From the NCBI RefSeq assembly GCF_004798865.1, contig NW_025336114.1:310001-374000 (forward strand): a DNA stretch of 64,000 nucleotides, written 5' to 3'. The first letter of the stretch is position 1. Each line of letters begins with the position of its first letter. Shown piece by piece: positions 46,001 to 57,960 of the stretch. The stretch comes from Varanus komodoensis (taxonomy: Eukaryota > Chordata > Lepidosauria > Squamata > Varanidae). The notes under the pieces were generated by a model. The model was not told the DNA's origin. It worked only from the letters and a program-made list of their open reading frames with translations, and searched no databases. The position numbers and the translations under genes are program-made.

Positions 46001-49000
46001 TTAATTTTCAAGGGAAATGAGGCTGCAAGTCAGATGGTGCATCTTAATTGGAGAAAAAGTGAGAGCAAGAGAGAGAGAAAGTTCTGTTGAGGAACAGGAG
46101 CCAGGCATTTATCAACAAGTCATGGCAGGGGATCACTTGGGTTGGAACAGATGGCAGTCCTGACCAGAATGACCAAGCTCCTTATTATCAGGGACTGAGC
46201 TTCTCCCTATGCGTCATAAAATGGGGAGCCTTGCACACCCAGAAATCTTGGAAGCAGGTCCCACACACTCAGCTGTACTCATTTGAAGCAAACAGGCAGC
46301 CACGGTGCAGATGAGAATGGCCACTGCCTTTCTACAAAAAAAAAAAAAAAAAAAAATTGCGCACAGTGGGCTCCTCTTGCCCTTGCTTCCTCCATCCTCT
46401 CTTCCCTTCCCCTGTTGTCTCCTCCAGTAGAAATGTAGACATGTCTTTCCCTTCTGTTATCTTTTTAAAAAACCAAGGGTGTCCATTTTACATTTTTATT
46501 TTATATTTAACATCCTAAAGATCAGTGGTTTTAAAACTTGTTCATAAATAATCTGGCGAGAATTGAATTGGTCAAGGTTGTGTATGACTCCACATTCTTT
46601 AGAGTGTTTACAATATAAAGGAACAGTAAGGAGCTCCAAAAGGAACTCCCTCAACTGTCTAAATAGGCAATTGAAAAGCAAATGCAGGGCAAGGTAAAGA
46701 AGCTTACAGAGATGCACTGGGGCAAACATACACATTTCTGGATTCAGACCTGGCAGTGACTGACCAGGAAAGGGGTCTTGGAGTCATGGTTGGTAGCTTG
46801 CTAAAGATGTTGAGCCAGTGTGCAGCTGCTAGGAATATGGTGAAGTCCATGTTGAGAAGTATTCAGAAAGGAATCAGAGATATCACAGTGCCTTTTTAGA
46901 AACTGATAATATGACAACACTTAGAATACTGTTTACAGTTCTGCACCTAACAAGAGACATTGTAAAGGTAGGAAAAGTGCATAAAATAACAACTATATGA
47001 TCAGGGGGCTGGAGCAACTCCTCTGTGAGGAAAGTTTATAACATCTGTGATTGTGTGGCTTAGGGAAAAAATAGTACAAGGAGACAGGATAGTCAAGTAC
47101 AAAATTATGCATGCTGTAGAGAAAGTGGACAGAGATACATTTTTCTTCCTCTCAATTAATACTAGACCCCCAAAGGGGTTATACAATGGAGTTGATTGGT
47201 GGGCGGTCCAGGACAAATAAAAGGAAGTAATTCTTTATATAGCACATAGATAAACTATAGAATTTGATATCATTGGATATGGATGGATATTGGATATAGC
47301 TTGACACTTTTAAAGGGGAATCAGACAGATTTATGGAGGAAAAGGCTGTCAATGACTACTTGTCATGATGGTTATATATTGGCTCCAGTAATAGAAACAA
47401 AATGCTTTTGAATACTAGTTGCTAGGGAACACAATCAGGAGGGTACTTAGGGGATTCCCATGGCATCTGGCTGGACACTGTGGGAACAGGATACTGGAAA
47501 AGATCAGCCCTTGGACTGACCCTGAAGGCTTTTCTCAATACAGAATGCATGCACTCATACATACATAGAGACACCTGTCCCAGGAACACTGATTTTAATG
47601 GGACCTAGCCTGAACATTTCTAGTAAACTGCTCAATCCCCCCTCTTTCCTCGCTCTGTAGATGAAATGATTTCAAAGGGTCATGCTGGGCCTAAGTAATT
47701 TCAGAAAATGAGATTACATTTCCAAAGAGTTCACAAGAGACTTGAGCTGGACTCTACGTGGTGGATATCATCACCAGGTCATTGGAAGGACACTATTACT
47801 GACTGCGGTTAGGTGCCCAAGTTATTGGCATAGTGAGGGGTCAATTTGATGTCAGACATCAAATCTGTGACTGGATATGTCAATGAGGAAAAGCTGTGGG
47901 GGTTTCTAGTTTGGATCAAAACACCAGTGCTGGGGTGGGGGGGGGGAGGGGAGGGCAAACTTAACCCTTTCCGCTATGCTTTTGTCTTCTTCTAAGTCTC
48001 CCTACCCTAAAGCTGCTAATAAATCTGCAGGGATAAAAGCTCTGTGTCATGCATTTATTTCTCCTCCCCCAATCCCTGAGAGGCTAGTAATAACCATTGG
48101 GGCAATTTAGCCAGGAAAACAGCATGATGAAAAGGGCTCAGTACTGTCTTCCCCAGAGCTCACCCTCTGATAAAATTCAGAATTTCCTGCATCTCTTTTA
48201 AAGGTAAAAATAAGCTGGGGGATCCAATCAGAAATCTCCCACATATATTATTTGTGGTTTGTAGCTTTGTCTGCTATGTGCTACCTCTCTTATCAGAGAC
48301 TGTGTGCCTACATACACCAGTTCCTGAGGAACTTGGGCAGGTGGAACTCTTGTACCCATCTGGTGGGCAGCTGGTTTGCCACCACTGGGATGGAGTGCTG
48401 GAGAGAGAGGACTGCTGGTCCGATCCAGCATGGGTTTTCTAATGTTCTTAAGTTCTTAGCCCGCATCAAATTTCTAGCTTCTGCTTGATCATTCCCCTCA
48501 TTTTTTATTTTATTTTATTTATTTATTTATTAAAACATTTTTATGCCGCCCCATTCGCTGAAGCCTCGGGGCGGCTCACAATAATTTTGTTTTCTCCTAT
48601 GGTAACCTTCACAATCTGTAAAACCAGAAAGCCTTAGTTCCATTCCATTCCTTTGCCAGAGCAAGGAGGCTCAGTTCCTCTGCTGCTCCCACAGGTGAAA
48701 ACACCTTTCCTGCTCTGGAAAGAGCCACCCAGTGACTCACTGCCACAGTCAGCAAGTAATTCTGAAGGTGGAAGCTCAGTAGATACCATGTTCAGGCTTA
48801 TGCAGTTTCACTGCTAAGAAAGAAGATGGCAATCATTCAATCTCTCCTTGACAGGAGGAATGCAGCGCCTTTATTTATTTAAGTGGCACGGCTTCTTGCA
48901 GATTCTTGGCACTGCATAGCAGGTGAGAATGCAGAGACCAAAATATTTGCCAGCAAGCTTGGAGCTGCTTAAGCAGCAATGGGACATGTGTGGTCCTCTT

Positions 49001-51388
49001 GGACTACAACTCTCATCATCCCTTCCCATTTGCTAGGCTGGCTAGAGCTGATGGGAGATGCAGTACAACAATGACTGGAGGGCCATGTTTTCCCCCACTC
49101 CTGTGCTAAGGTGTTGCTATTTTTGTTTTTAAAAGTGGGCATAGAAGAAGGTGGCTTTTTGTTTTTTAACTTTTCAAAGATATGTCTTCCTGACCTAGAT
49201 GAACCTTTCCCAGCCTGGTGTCCACTAAAGTATAAAACTGAGTGGGCTGCTCCTCCAAAGCAGTGCACCAGTGCCGGTCTGGTATAGTAGTGAAGAATGC
49301 TGGCCTGAGGCTCAGGAGACCAGCCTCTAGTCTCCACTCAGCTGTGAAACCATTGGGTAACTCTGGGCCTCTCAGCTTAACCCACTTCACAGGGTTCTTG
49401 TGAGGATAAAATGGGGTGGAGGAGGATTCCGTAGGCCTCCTTGGGTTTCTTGCAAAAGGAAGAAAGGTGGGGCAGAGATACAATACAATAATTATATTAT
49501 GTATAATGATAAATATATGTTTTTGTCTCTGGAGCAAAATTAGCTGACTGGATCTGTCCTTTCCTTTCCCCATCCTCAGCCACATTGCAGCTAATCCGTG
49601 GCAGGTCTTCCAAATCCCCACCAGTAGCCCAGATGACAAGAGCTGGCCCACCTCTCAAACAAAAAGCAAGGCAGGGTTGGAAGTGTTGCGAGCGAGCAGC
49701 TACTGCAGAAGGAGAAAGCAAGAGACAAAGGCACTTGAGGTCCTTAGGCCTCGCAGTGAAGAATGCTGGCTTAGAGCATAGGCTAGCCCATCCTCCGGAT
49801 GAACAAGACATTTCTTCAGAAGACTCTATAACCTGATACTCTTGCTAGTCCTCTTGTTGTCAAAGGAAGCAACAAAGGGCACTGGAAAGGTTACAATGAT
49901 AGTATGGGTGAGATATGATGGCACAGATTGATCCTGGAGAGGAAGAAACACAAGATCACAGCAAAATTGTAGAAGACTGAAAGTCATGGCTGCAACATGG
50001 CTAGGGAGAGGCTCTGTTGCAATAGTTCTATGCTGGGCAAGCTTGTAGTTTACTTTCCAGCCAAGGTCCACCCTTGTGCCAGGATCTGACTGCAGAAGTG
50101 GAGCTAATTGGCTGGCAGCACTTGGCAGCTAACCCTTAACTCTCTCCACTTCCATTTTAGGCATGTAGAAGCGGCTCAACACTCAGCACTGAAGCAGCAA
50201 GAAATTTTAAGTTGGGAACAGATAAGTCAGGAATAGCCAACTCAGGAGGAAGTTTATGTTTGTTACATAAAACAGGCCCAAGGGAAAAGCAGTTGTCCAG
50301 ATGCTGCCTTCCTTCCCCTTGTGTGCCGCTGCATCATGCAACCACATCCAGAATAGCTGGGGAAAAGGACAGGCTGGTAGACAGCAGGCAAACCAGAACT
50401 ATTTACAAGTCACACATTAAAAACTCTGGTGGAAAAAGGAATCTAAAATCCACAGTTTAGGGAATACCTTCATTAGGACCAGACAAAACGCTACAGGGAG
50501 AAGGGACGACTCTGTGAACCTGTGTGAGCTTTTGGGTTCTTTAGAACTCATCAGCTAGGGGGCAAGAGTTCTGGAGAAATCCAAAGCTTGCACAGTTTTT
50601 TGTGGTATTGTGGTTGGCCTTAGACAAAGTATTGCTTAACTATGGATTGGGGTATGTTGAGGGGGGGGGGTGTTCCACTGGATTTGGGAGATTTTTTACT
50701 CATGGACCAGCAGGACAATCTTTGTTTCTTGCAAGTCACAAACCCTTAAAGATGCAGGGGTTCCAGAAGGGTTGAGAGGTAGCATTTTTAGAATATTACT
50801 CAGAGCAGCTGCAGGTACCTATGATTTCCAGATGCTATAGAAGAAGAAAAAGCAGGTGCCACCTGTCAGTGGTTCTCTGCCTGGCAAGCAAGTCACTGAA
50901 GCAATGATGAGAAAGAAGAGGTGCATTCACTGCTGGGGACCATGGTAGTGAGAAGGCAGACTCACTTGCCTGCACTTCTTGGTTGCTGCTTAGGATTGCT
51001 GGGGTCTTTCTGCCCCTCAGTTGTCACACTGCATTATAACCAGAGGATGACAAGGCTCTGCTTCAACTCCTCCACCAAATGGGAGGCAAAGACACTGGTA
51101 TTTCATTTCCCTCAGAAATAAAAAATTATCATGGCAGAAATCTGGGCTGCTCATTCTCAGAAAGAAGCTCCAGTTTCCAACAGCAGCTATTCTGCAATTT
51201 TCCAGTTTGATGATGACGGTTTATCTAGGTCAAATCCGATGCTAGTGTATCTAGCATTTCTTACCTGGTAGATCAATAATGAGCCATCCATCTTCTTCTT
51301 CCTCTTTAGAAACAAAGGGCTTGGGTTCCTCAAGGTCCTCAGGAGTGCTGCTGTCACTGAAGAAGAGGCTGGTGAGTCGCTGGAACAT
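41522..51388 (-). CDS. TP53INP2: Tumor protein p53-inducible nuclear protein 2 (DOR), complete, three coding exons
   Basis: TP53INP2 shuttles between nucleus and cytoplasm, binds LC3/GABARAP proteins to promote autophagosome formation, and can coactivate nuclear receptors and rDNA transcription. Coding exons on the minus strand are 51388-51265, 42848-42506 and 41771-41522; phases agree and give 238 residues (human 220 from memory). The start is MFQRLTSLFFSDSSTPED, the family N-terminus. EEEEDGWLIIDLP carries the LIR core W35-L-I-I38, at the same numbers as human. Residues 96-109 (LMDESWFVTPPPCF) and 124-141 (MEDLLIEHPSMSVYVTGS) are family signatures. The C-terminus is a basic helix (KVNQVRRIQRAKQQ) ending RPRRAKHQGSFVYQPCQRQYNY. 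It runs tail-to-tail with NCOA6. The linker 45-95 is Ser/Cys-rich where I recall Ala/Pro-rich sequence in human. Confidence 0.97.
42506..42848 (-). CDS. TP53INP2: TP53INP2 second coding exon
   Basis: Acceptor CTCATTAG before 42848; donor GAAGG|GTATGT. Encodes (D)SYASTSSKERW through PEEHIHE, including the LMDESWFVTPPPCFTAEGP and LLIEHPSMSVYVTGS signatures. A GTAGGTAAG sequence inside the exon (about 42810) looks like a donor but the frame stays open through it. Confidence 0.95.
42994..43071 (+). repeat. Two poly-G runs (20 G and 40 G)
   Basis: 20 G at 42994-43013 and 40 G at 43032-43071, separated by cgcgggtgaaaagcagaa. They lie in the first TP53INP2 coding intron, about 150 bases from exon 2's acceptor, so the pre-mRNA carries poly-C. 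Overlapping poly-Gly and poly-Pro ORFs are artefacts of the run. Confidence 0.9.
43073..44629. other. TP53INP2 intron, nothing recognised
   Basis: Intron sequence without a repeat or exon I can name. At 44747-44785 gatcccttccggctctatga is followed by ttctatgaca, the typical terminal string of a CR1 3' end on the plus strand. Confidence 0.4.
44700..44785 (+). mobile_element. CR1 3' end fragment
   Basis: Ends in tccggctctatgattctatg, the classic CR1 3' terminus. Only the last few tens of bases are recognisable. Confidence 0.55.
45080..45295 (+). mobile_element. tRNA-derived CORE/MIR-like SINE, worn
   Basis: aacaggtttaaactgccatc (B-box area), cataaaactcattgtcagtc, then catagggttgttgtaaaact. 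Same family as 22012-22245. Confidence 0.6.
45300..45640 (-). mobile_element. RTE/BovB-like LINE 3' fragment
   Basis: Minus-strand stretch 45563-45372 encodes LGKVECRRRERPNMRWINSI and NLQLLKRAFKDRTF, like the end of the reverse transcriptase ORF in BovB/RTE-type LINEs (GKVEGRRRRGRQRMRWxDSI). The plus strand shows cagtcatg-like caagtcatgatgaagtcatt and gcaaccctacgaataaaggc at its 3' end. Confidence 0.6.
46336..46356 (+). repeat. Poly-A run
   Basis: 21 A with no retroposed body recognised upstream. Confidence 0.85.
46733..47575 (+). mobile_element. CR1/L3-type LINE 3' end
   Basis: The plus strand begins in the RT C-terminus (tgaccaggaaaggggtcttg, giving a DQERGLGVMV-like reading) and passes gaagtccatgttgagaagta and gcaactcctctgtgaggaaa. 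It ends with the 3' UTR gctatatattgg-like, gttgctagggaacacaatca and gaacaggatactggaaaaga. It is about 840 bases and broken by stops. Confidence 0.75.
48290..48462 (+). mobile_element. CR1/L3-type LINE 3' end, short copy
   Basis: ggcagctggtttgccaccac, then tggtccgatccagcatgggt, and the tail ttctaatgttcttaagttct. Same ending as expected for 46733-47575. Confidence 0.6.
48505..48585 (-). mobile_element. L2-like LINE 3' tail
   Basis: Reverse reading gtgagccgccccgaggcttc, then gaatggggcggcataaaaat and (AAAT)n. Same family as 14812-14878 and 20041-20640. Confidence 0.65.
48972..49112. mobile_element. hAT-like MITE (ggccctccag family)
   Basis: ttggactacaactctcatca, then ggctggctagagctgatggg, and tggagggccatgttttcccc. 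Both halves of the palindrome are visible. Confidence 0.65.
49284..49500 (+). mobile_element. tRNA-derived CORE/MIR-like SINE
   Basis: tagtagtgaagaatgctggc (head), cactcagctgtgaaaccatt, cagggttcttgtgaggataa, and agaaaggtggggcagagata at the end. Confidence 0.7.
49501..51264. other. TP53INP2 intron, nothing recognised
   Basis: Intron sequence next to the first coding exon. 50890-51010 faintly resembles repeat U1 (agcaagtcactg, ctcacttgcctg), too weak to call. Confidence 0.35.
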
Positions 51389-51390
51389 GG
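51265..51390 (-). CDS. TP53INP2: TP53INP2 first coding exon
   Basis: On the minus strand an acceptor TTCCCCAG sits directly before CC-ATG (ATG at 51388-51386); the donor is CCAG|GTAAGA. The exon encodes MFQRL to DLP plus one base of split Asp42 and contains the LIR motif. An in-frame ATG at 51520 would add 44 residues, but they lie upstream of the acceptor and do not match the family. Confidence 0.95.
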
Positions 51391-52400
51391 CTGGGGAATG
51401 ATTTATGAGGTGGATGAAAGATGGAATTAGTTTGTAGGTGCCCCTTTCAGTGCCTGGAGACAGAAGATGCCAATGATGAGGAGCAAAGGTTGGGGAAAGC
51501 TGATGGATGGTTCCTTCCAAAAGGCAGAGGAGCTGGTTGTTTTCTAGTGAAGTCCTAGCTGAGTTGAGTTACATATAGTGCAATCATAAGGTTCTTCAGT
51601 TGGCTTCAGTGCAAAGGCCTGCAAAGAAAGGAAAAATTCATTCAAGCCCTCTGAAAGGCAAATCTTTTGAATCACGAGGAACTCAGATGGCCCAGAGAAT
51701 GGAGGGAAAGGAAACTATTGCATGGATGATCAAACTCAATTAGGTATGGCCATTTTGCTGGCCACCGCATTCTGTGTCTGCTGCCCTTTAGTTCTATCTC
51801 CGCTGGGCTGCCTGCCAGGTCCTCCTCATTTTTACTATATAAACCCCTCTTCAAAGACTTTTTCCTCTCCACTATGCCTGAGGCAGGAAGCTTTTCTATA
51901 GCACCTGTTTGCTTTCATTAATGCTCACCTACTTCCTCTCACAAACATTCAAACAAGTCCAGCTTTACTTCCCTTGCACATTGTTCTCTTGTTAAGCAAC
52001 CAAGAATCTAACATGTATGTATACAAAGAATATGTACATACAAAGCAGATAGCCATACCATGAGCTCGGATTGGGTCTCTTTCTGTGCCACTGCCTTGGG
52101 GCTTTGGATAATTGCTGTCCTTTATTCCCTTTGCCCCCGCCTCAAACCACAGCTGTGGGAGGGATGCCACAGATCATTCATACCCTGGCAATCCTTATCT
52201 GTGGTTTTGTCACCAGCTCTAGCACCATATGAAGTTCTCCTGCCCCCTCAGATGATGCTACCCTTTCCTCCTCACTGCCCTGCATGCCTGGGACCATTTC
52301 TCAGAATACTGGTATGATCTAACCTCACATACTTCATTCAAACACCTCTCAGACCCACTTTTAATGCAAGCTGTGGTGCAAATTCCTACTTCCCGTGCCC
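51391..52400 (-). other. Sequence upstream of TP53INP2 first coding exon
   Basis: The acceptor just upstream of the ATG implies at least one non-coding 5' exon further upstream. No CpG island, TATA box or exon could be singled out between here and 64000, so the promoter is not located. Confidence 0.35.
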
Positions 52401-52404
52401 TACT

Positions 52405-52510
52405 TCAGTCTTCCCCAACCTGGTGTTCTCCAGATGTTCTGGATTCAGTTCCTATCAGCCACAACAAGCACAAACAATGGCCAGGAGTCTTGGGAGCTGT
52501 AACCCCAAAG
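52405..52510. mobile_element. hAT-like MITE (ggccctccag family)
   Basis: cttccccaacctggtgttct, then ccagatgttctggattcagt, then tcttgggagctgtaacccca. This is the standard opening and palindrome of this small MITE. Confidence 0.62.
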
Positions 52511-52804
52511 ACCCAGAGGATACCAGACGGGGAATTCAACCGGCAACTTGGCTGGAGCAGGAGTAACAAGCAAGTGAGCATCTGTTGTTTTCTCTATGTT
52601 GGGCAGCAATTATTGTACTCAGTCAAGTGGAGCCAGGAAGAAGGTAGATCAGGATCTACCGGCAGGTCTCTGACTGATTTGCAGTGGATCAACAAGCAAG
52701 CACATGCAATTTCCTGTCATTTAACAAGGCCCATTGAGAGATCTAAACTGGGCTGTTGGAGCCCATGATCTGTAGTAACTCAGGTGTAGATTTGTGTCTG
52801 TGTA

Positions 52805-52975
52805 ATATCCCAGTGTGTGGCTCAGTCAGCCACTGGCTCTGTTCCCTAAGCCACTATTTTGCATCTTGGTCCAGTTGGTGGCCCTTGGCATTCCAGTAAA
52901 AACTGCTGGGGACCCAACCTGGGATTTCCTGCATGAAAAGCATGTTGTTGAGCTACACCCCTTCCCCACATTTTA
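52805..52975 (-). mobile_element. tRNA-derived SINE (second type)
   Basis: The reverse strand starts ggggtgtagctcaacaacat (A-box area), then gcttttcatgcaggaaatcc and caggttgggtccccagcag (B-box area), like squamate SINEs with a gtagctcagtggtagagca head. The 3' part contains gtggctgactgagccacaca. Confidence 0.65.
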
Positions 52976-53499
52976 GGGTGCAAGAATGGAGAATGTTTAA
53001 CCTCCTCTCCTTATCTGCTGAGATCTAGGGATTACTGTTGAGTGAGGGTTTCTGCAGGAGTGTGTATGTGGAGGGGGGGGGGTGAGGTCAGTGAAAGCCA
53101 CTAAGGAGGTTGTTGCTTGCACTGCTCACAGCAGGAAACAGCAATCTCACAAACCAGGGAACAGCATGTTGGCCTCTCCCCTTTGCCCTCCTCCCACGGC
53201 ACCACTTATCTGGTGGGCTGTGGAGAAAAGTTGGGGGAGGGGGGCTGCACAAGCAGTTTTTCCTGCTTCAAAGATTCCAAGGAAAGAGATCTGACCACTT
53301 TTCCAGGCAAGCAGCTCTCCTGTGAAGTTTTTCCCCCCAGAAATCAGTGTGCAGTTTTCTACCTCTGCTTTAAATCTATGTGTTTGTCTGTGTATCATGT
53401 TCCTCCACTGCCTCTGTTTCTTGGAGCCCACAGTGGCTTTGTTTATACCATGCTATCATCACTACAACCCTGTGCTGAGGGACTGTGGCGGACTCCAGG

Positions 53500-53590
53500 T
53501 CACCTCATGAGCTGACCAGGGATTTGAAATGGAAAGTCCGTGGTTCAAAGTCTAACATTCTTAAGCTCTACAGTACACTGGCTTTAAATC
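53500..53590 (-). mobile_element. tRNA-derived CORE/MIR-like SINE head
   Basis: Reverse reading gtgtactgtagagcttaaga, then tttcaaatccctggtcagct. Only the tRNA-like head is clear. Confidence 0.5.
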
Positions 53591-54779
53591 TGTCCTAAAT
53601 CCAAGGAATAAAATGAACTGTCTCCTTTCTTACATCTTTTCAGGCATCTGAAAGCTGCCAACACATTTGCAAATGATGGAGGGACTTCAAAAGCCAGTTC
53701 CACATTCAGGGTCACTAAGAAGTAATGGCTCAAATCCCAGATATAGTACATTTGCCCTTCTTTGTAAGAGAACTTACTTAAAATGCTGCCATAAGGACAG
53801 GACTTTGGATAGAAGTCCAAGAACTGACTCAGCAGAACAAGCAGAAAAGCCTGCAACTGCAGCAGATTTGGTTTATCCATTAAGTATGGAGTCAAAAATA
53901 CCCCCTCTTTCATACTATTATATTGTCTTTTGCCCAGTTTCCATCAATTTCCAAAGCAAGGGGTTTCAATTATATACAATTACTTAATCAGCAACACACT
54001 ATATCATTAGTAACTTGCCCACTTATTATCAATTTATTTAGTGATCCTTCATATTTCAGACAAAGTCCCCCCAAGGCAGCATGCATTCCAGCTTATAAAA
54101 CTGCAGTATCCCTTTCCAAGGAAATACAATCATTTGAAACTGTTGTTTACAACATTTCACAACTAAGCACCACGTTCAGGTTAATTTGAACATAGCAACA
54201 CTACTACCAACTGCACAGTAGCTTCTAACATCCCATAGTGAGCAGACACAGACTTTACTGATGTGCTGTGCTGTTCCCAAAAGAACCGCAGAACCCTTGC
54301 TCTAGAAAACGTACATCATTTTGTCATGAAGAAATGGAACTGATGGGGAAGTGGGATCTATGAAGGACTATATGTAGTTCAAAACTGGTACAGAAGGTCA
54401 GGTCTACCAGTTCCAGCTTACAGTCAAAAAGCATAGAATTAATAATTTGGTCAGCAAATAAGCAGTATTTGTAATAGTTGGAATTTTGCAGGTGAGAGGA
54501 AATGTGTGCTGTTTAAGCAAAGGATCTGTCTTTTCCTAGTTTAAACTATGCTTACACTGGACAGCCTTTTAAATAGAAGGCAGTCCATTAAGATATATTT
54601 CTCTGAAGCTTTACTGGTAGCTCTAAGACAGAGGTTTCAGAACACGTACCAAAATGAAGCAAATCCTTGCTTAGCAGGGAACAAGAGGCTTGGCACAGGA
54701 GCTAACATGGGACGAACTCCCTTAGGGAATACAGCTCTAGCTCATGTTTAGTCATTATTACAGTATTGTTCTGCTCACC
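53591..54779. other. Upstream flank, nothing recognised
   Basis: AT-rich sequence with chance ORFs only. Confidence 0.4.
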
Positions 54780-54950
54780 TTTACTCTAAAGAGCTTTGAC
54801 CAGCACAATGCATTCCCTGCTTATCCTTCACAACAAGGGTAGGGTAGGCTAGGCTGGAAGAAAGAGTATGTGTGAGAGAGAGACCAGCCCAATGTCAAAC
54901 AGTAGGCATTGTGGCTGGGTGGGGATATGAACTCAGCTCTTTCCCACGTA
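54780..54950 (-). mobile_element. tRNA-derived CORE/MIR-like SINE
   Basis: Reverse reading gagttcatatccccacccag (B-box area), gacattgggctggtctctct, cagcctagcctaccctaccc and gttgtgaaggataag. It abuts the MITE at 54952. Confidence 0.62.
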
Positions 54951-54951
54951 A

Positions 54952-55041
54952 TTCTGCAATTCTAAGCGCATCTACTCAGAAGTAAATCCCACTGAGTTTA
55001 ATGGGGCTGACTCCCAGGTAAACACTATATGACTGTAACCT
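54952..55041. mobile_element. Palindromic MITE (cctatgcat family)
   Basis: tctactcagaagtaaatccc, then actgagtttaatggggctga, then ctcccaggtaaac. It is the same family as 59197-59280 and the outer arms at 1-130. Confidence 0.65.
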
Positions 55042-56059
55042 TAGACTGGGAGTCTAAAAATACATTGTGGTGGTTCTTACACTTTTCCTTTAGCAACTGA
55101 CACATTCTCTGATCTACTGTAAACTGCAGGCTCATACAGCAACCATCTCCAAGTCCTCAGGCCTGTACAAGCTAAAATATAGGCCCATAGTGCTTGTATG
55201 AACATTCACTTTAGCATAAGCAGTTACACTCCCTTTTGTAACCATATTGTAAAAGTGATACTCCATTTCACCTCCAGGAATGAATGTCTCAACCAGTTAT
55301 ATGATGTAACAATACAGAACACAGCACTGAGGGTAACCTGGGTTTGTGAGGCAGGAATGAAAGCTCTGGCTGCAGCTGGTAGGATGCGATTTCCTAGCTA
55401 GAAGAATTAACACCATCTGAAAGTGTTTCTAGAAGGTTAATACTTGCCCCACATCTTACTGAATGGATGCCTTTTCTCCTGGGTTTCCTCCATCACCTCT
55501 GCTGACTGTACAAGCTCTACTCTCTACCATCCCACTGGTGCTGTGCAGATGGACTGGCATAAGACTGTGACTTGATTCAAAGGCAGATGGCCATTTCCTC
55601 CTCCTTCATCCTGAACTTTGCCCTGTCCCAAAGCTTGAAGTTCAGTGTCTTTGGGGACCTACTCATGACAGTGGTGGCTTGCAGCCATTACCTAGTGAGA
55701 GAGCTGCGATGGAATCCATTATGATGCCAGCAAGCATACATCCAACCTGACACCCAGTGTATGAATCTTGTAGAGGTAGCTGGCAGCACAGAAGAATGCT
55801 GGTGAGGTCTCTCAGAGGTCAGTGAGACAAACAAGCTGACAATTTTTCAAGTGCAATATGTGCCAATTTAAATGCCTAACCCATGAATCATCAAAAAAGA
55901 AATGTTTCACTCAAAAAGACCTCATCGATTGACGTATTGGCATATGCAAATTATTCATATAACTGAAAATTTAGAGATTTAAATCAAATTCTTGATTTAA
56001 AGAATAAATTAAATCAAATTCTTTATATCTCATGATAGCATGGATACCTATCTCGGTCT

Positions 56060-56155
56060 TGCTCTTTCTGGAGCTCTCCTGATGCTCTGGTCTACAACCA
56101 TCATCCTCACCCATTAGCCAAGCTGGCTGGGGTTAGCTGGAAGAGCATTTACATT
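56060..56155. mobile_element. hAT-like MITE fragment (ggccctccag family)
   Basis: gatgctctggtctacaacca, then cattagccaagctggctggg. The second half is shortened. Confidence 0.5.
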
Positions 56156-57896
56156 TTCAGCAGTAGAAACTCAGCAGGTAAAGCACATCCTGACTTGGAG
56201 GGGAAGGAACAGGGGAAAGGAACAGGGAAAGCAACTGTGTTCAGAAGGGATTTTGCTTTCCCTGTAATCTGTAGTATGTTTGAAGACCTGTGTATGAATA
56301 GCAGACTGCTCTCAGAACCAGAGTGCAGAGAACTATATGTGAGGCGTGAGAACCCGCAGTGTATGGCATGCATTAGTATGCATGCTGGTGGGCCCCTGAA
56401 TGTGTCAGTCCCCTTGAAGCGCACGCTCTCCTGCAGCCTTGAGCAGAGGCTTTCACAAACAAGCTCAGCCATGCTCCCAGTAAGGGCAAGCATGGATTTT
56501 TCAGCCTTTCAACCAATCTGTAAATCCATCCTGAAACTCAGTCACATTAGTGACATTGAAAAGAGGCTTGTGGGACCCGGGTGGGGGTGGTGAGTGAACA
56601 TGCAACTCCTCAAACTCTGAAAGAGAACTGAAGAGGACAGGAAATGTGAGCCATGCAGATGGTTCACCCACAAGGCAGAAAAGAAAGGACAGGTCATCGG
56701 TTTAGTGGAGGAAGGACCTAGTGTGTAAGAGAGGGGCTCTTCCCTTTCATAAGCACTCATGATAAAATATCCCTTTTATTTTGCCTTTATAGCGGTAAGA
56801 GGGTGACTCTCCCAGGTACCCTCTCTTCTTTCCCCCATACCCCTTTTCTCAAGGATGTGCCTTTGTGGAAAATACAGTCTCTAAACAGTGACAGGCAGAG
56901 ACATCATGAGGGATGGGAAAGAACTCTGTATGATCAGGGTCCCAGTACATGGAGAAATGGGATAGCCACATACCCACACTTACAAAGAACACTTCTCCAT
57001 CTGAAAAGCTACCAAAGAATCACTCTCTATTTGCAGTTGTCCTCTATTTGAAGGGTTGACGTGTCCAGTTCTACTTGGTCACAGCCTTCTATATTACGGA
57101 TACAAATATGCCCAGTTTCTATGTAAATTATACCAATAATTTCTAAATGTGCACTAACACATGGAAATCAGCAGGTGTAAATTTTATACGAATCAGTGAC
57201 ATCTTCAGTACTCCTTTTTTGGCAACGCTTTTTCTCCTTTTTGGGAACTCATGTCTATTCCACCGAGAAAGTTTGCACACATTCTGCAGGCTTCCACTCC
57301 TCAGACACATCCCCAGTGCAAGTTAAGCCTGGGCCCAGGACTGGCAGAGCATGAGATGACAGTGGCACAACCAAAATACACAACGCCCCCTTCATCCAAC
57401 GTTGTTCATATGGAAAGTATGATCAGGGGGCATGTCCAATTATAAAGTAGTTAGAGATCACTGAATGCCCACCAAACACACAGGATTTTAAAGTTTAGAG
57501 TTGGTGAGGCAGTTTAGCACAACAGTGTCATTGTGCTAGCACAAACCACCCTAGATCTGGATTAGTGGTGGTGACACCCTAAAAGCTGGGTTCAGTGTAC
57601 AACAAAGCATCCCATGTGATCATCTCAGCATGGTTTGCAGCAGCTGGAAGTGAATGGACTAAGGGCAGAGGAGTTCCCAACCTCTTCTGGGTGGGTGAGC
57701 ACATCTGGAATTCTGAGAGTGTGTCATGGGTGCTCCCACAGAGTGTCTGCCATGAGGAGGCTTCTCACTGACAACATGGCTACCAATGTGGCTGTAGTGA
57801 ATCATAAAGCACTTTTCCCAAACTGGGGAGACCAAAAGAAGAAAAATAGCTAACTCACCCATGAACCCAAGTATAAAGGAGAGGTGGGTTCTGAGC

Positions 57897-57960
57897 TCTC
57901 GCTCTCCTTCTCTCTCTGTCTCTGTCTCTGTCTCTGTCTCTGTCTGTCTGTCTGTCTCCT
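57897..57960. repeat. (GTCTCT)n / (GTCT)n microsatellite
   Basis: About five ctctgt units passing into gtctgtctgtctgtct. No gene context. Confidence 0.9.

Noticed and set aside
46336-46356. Poly-A as a sign of a processed pseudogene
   Set aside because: No gene-like body or target duplication was seen upstream.
51389-51520. 44-residue N-terminal extension of TP53INP2
   Set aside because: It lies upstream of a good splice acceptor and does not match the family start MFQRL.
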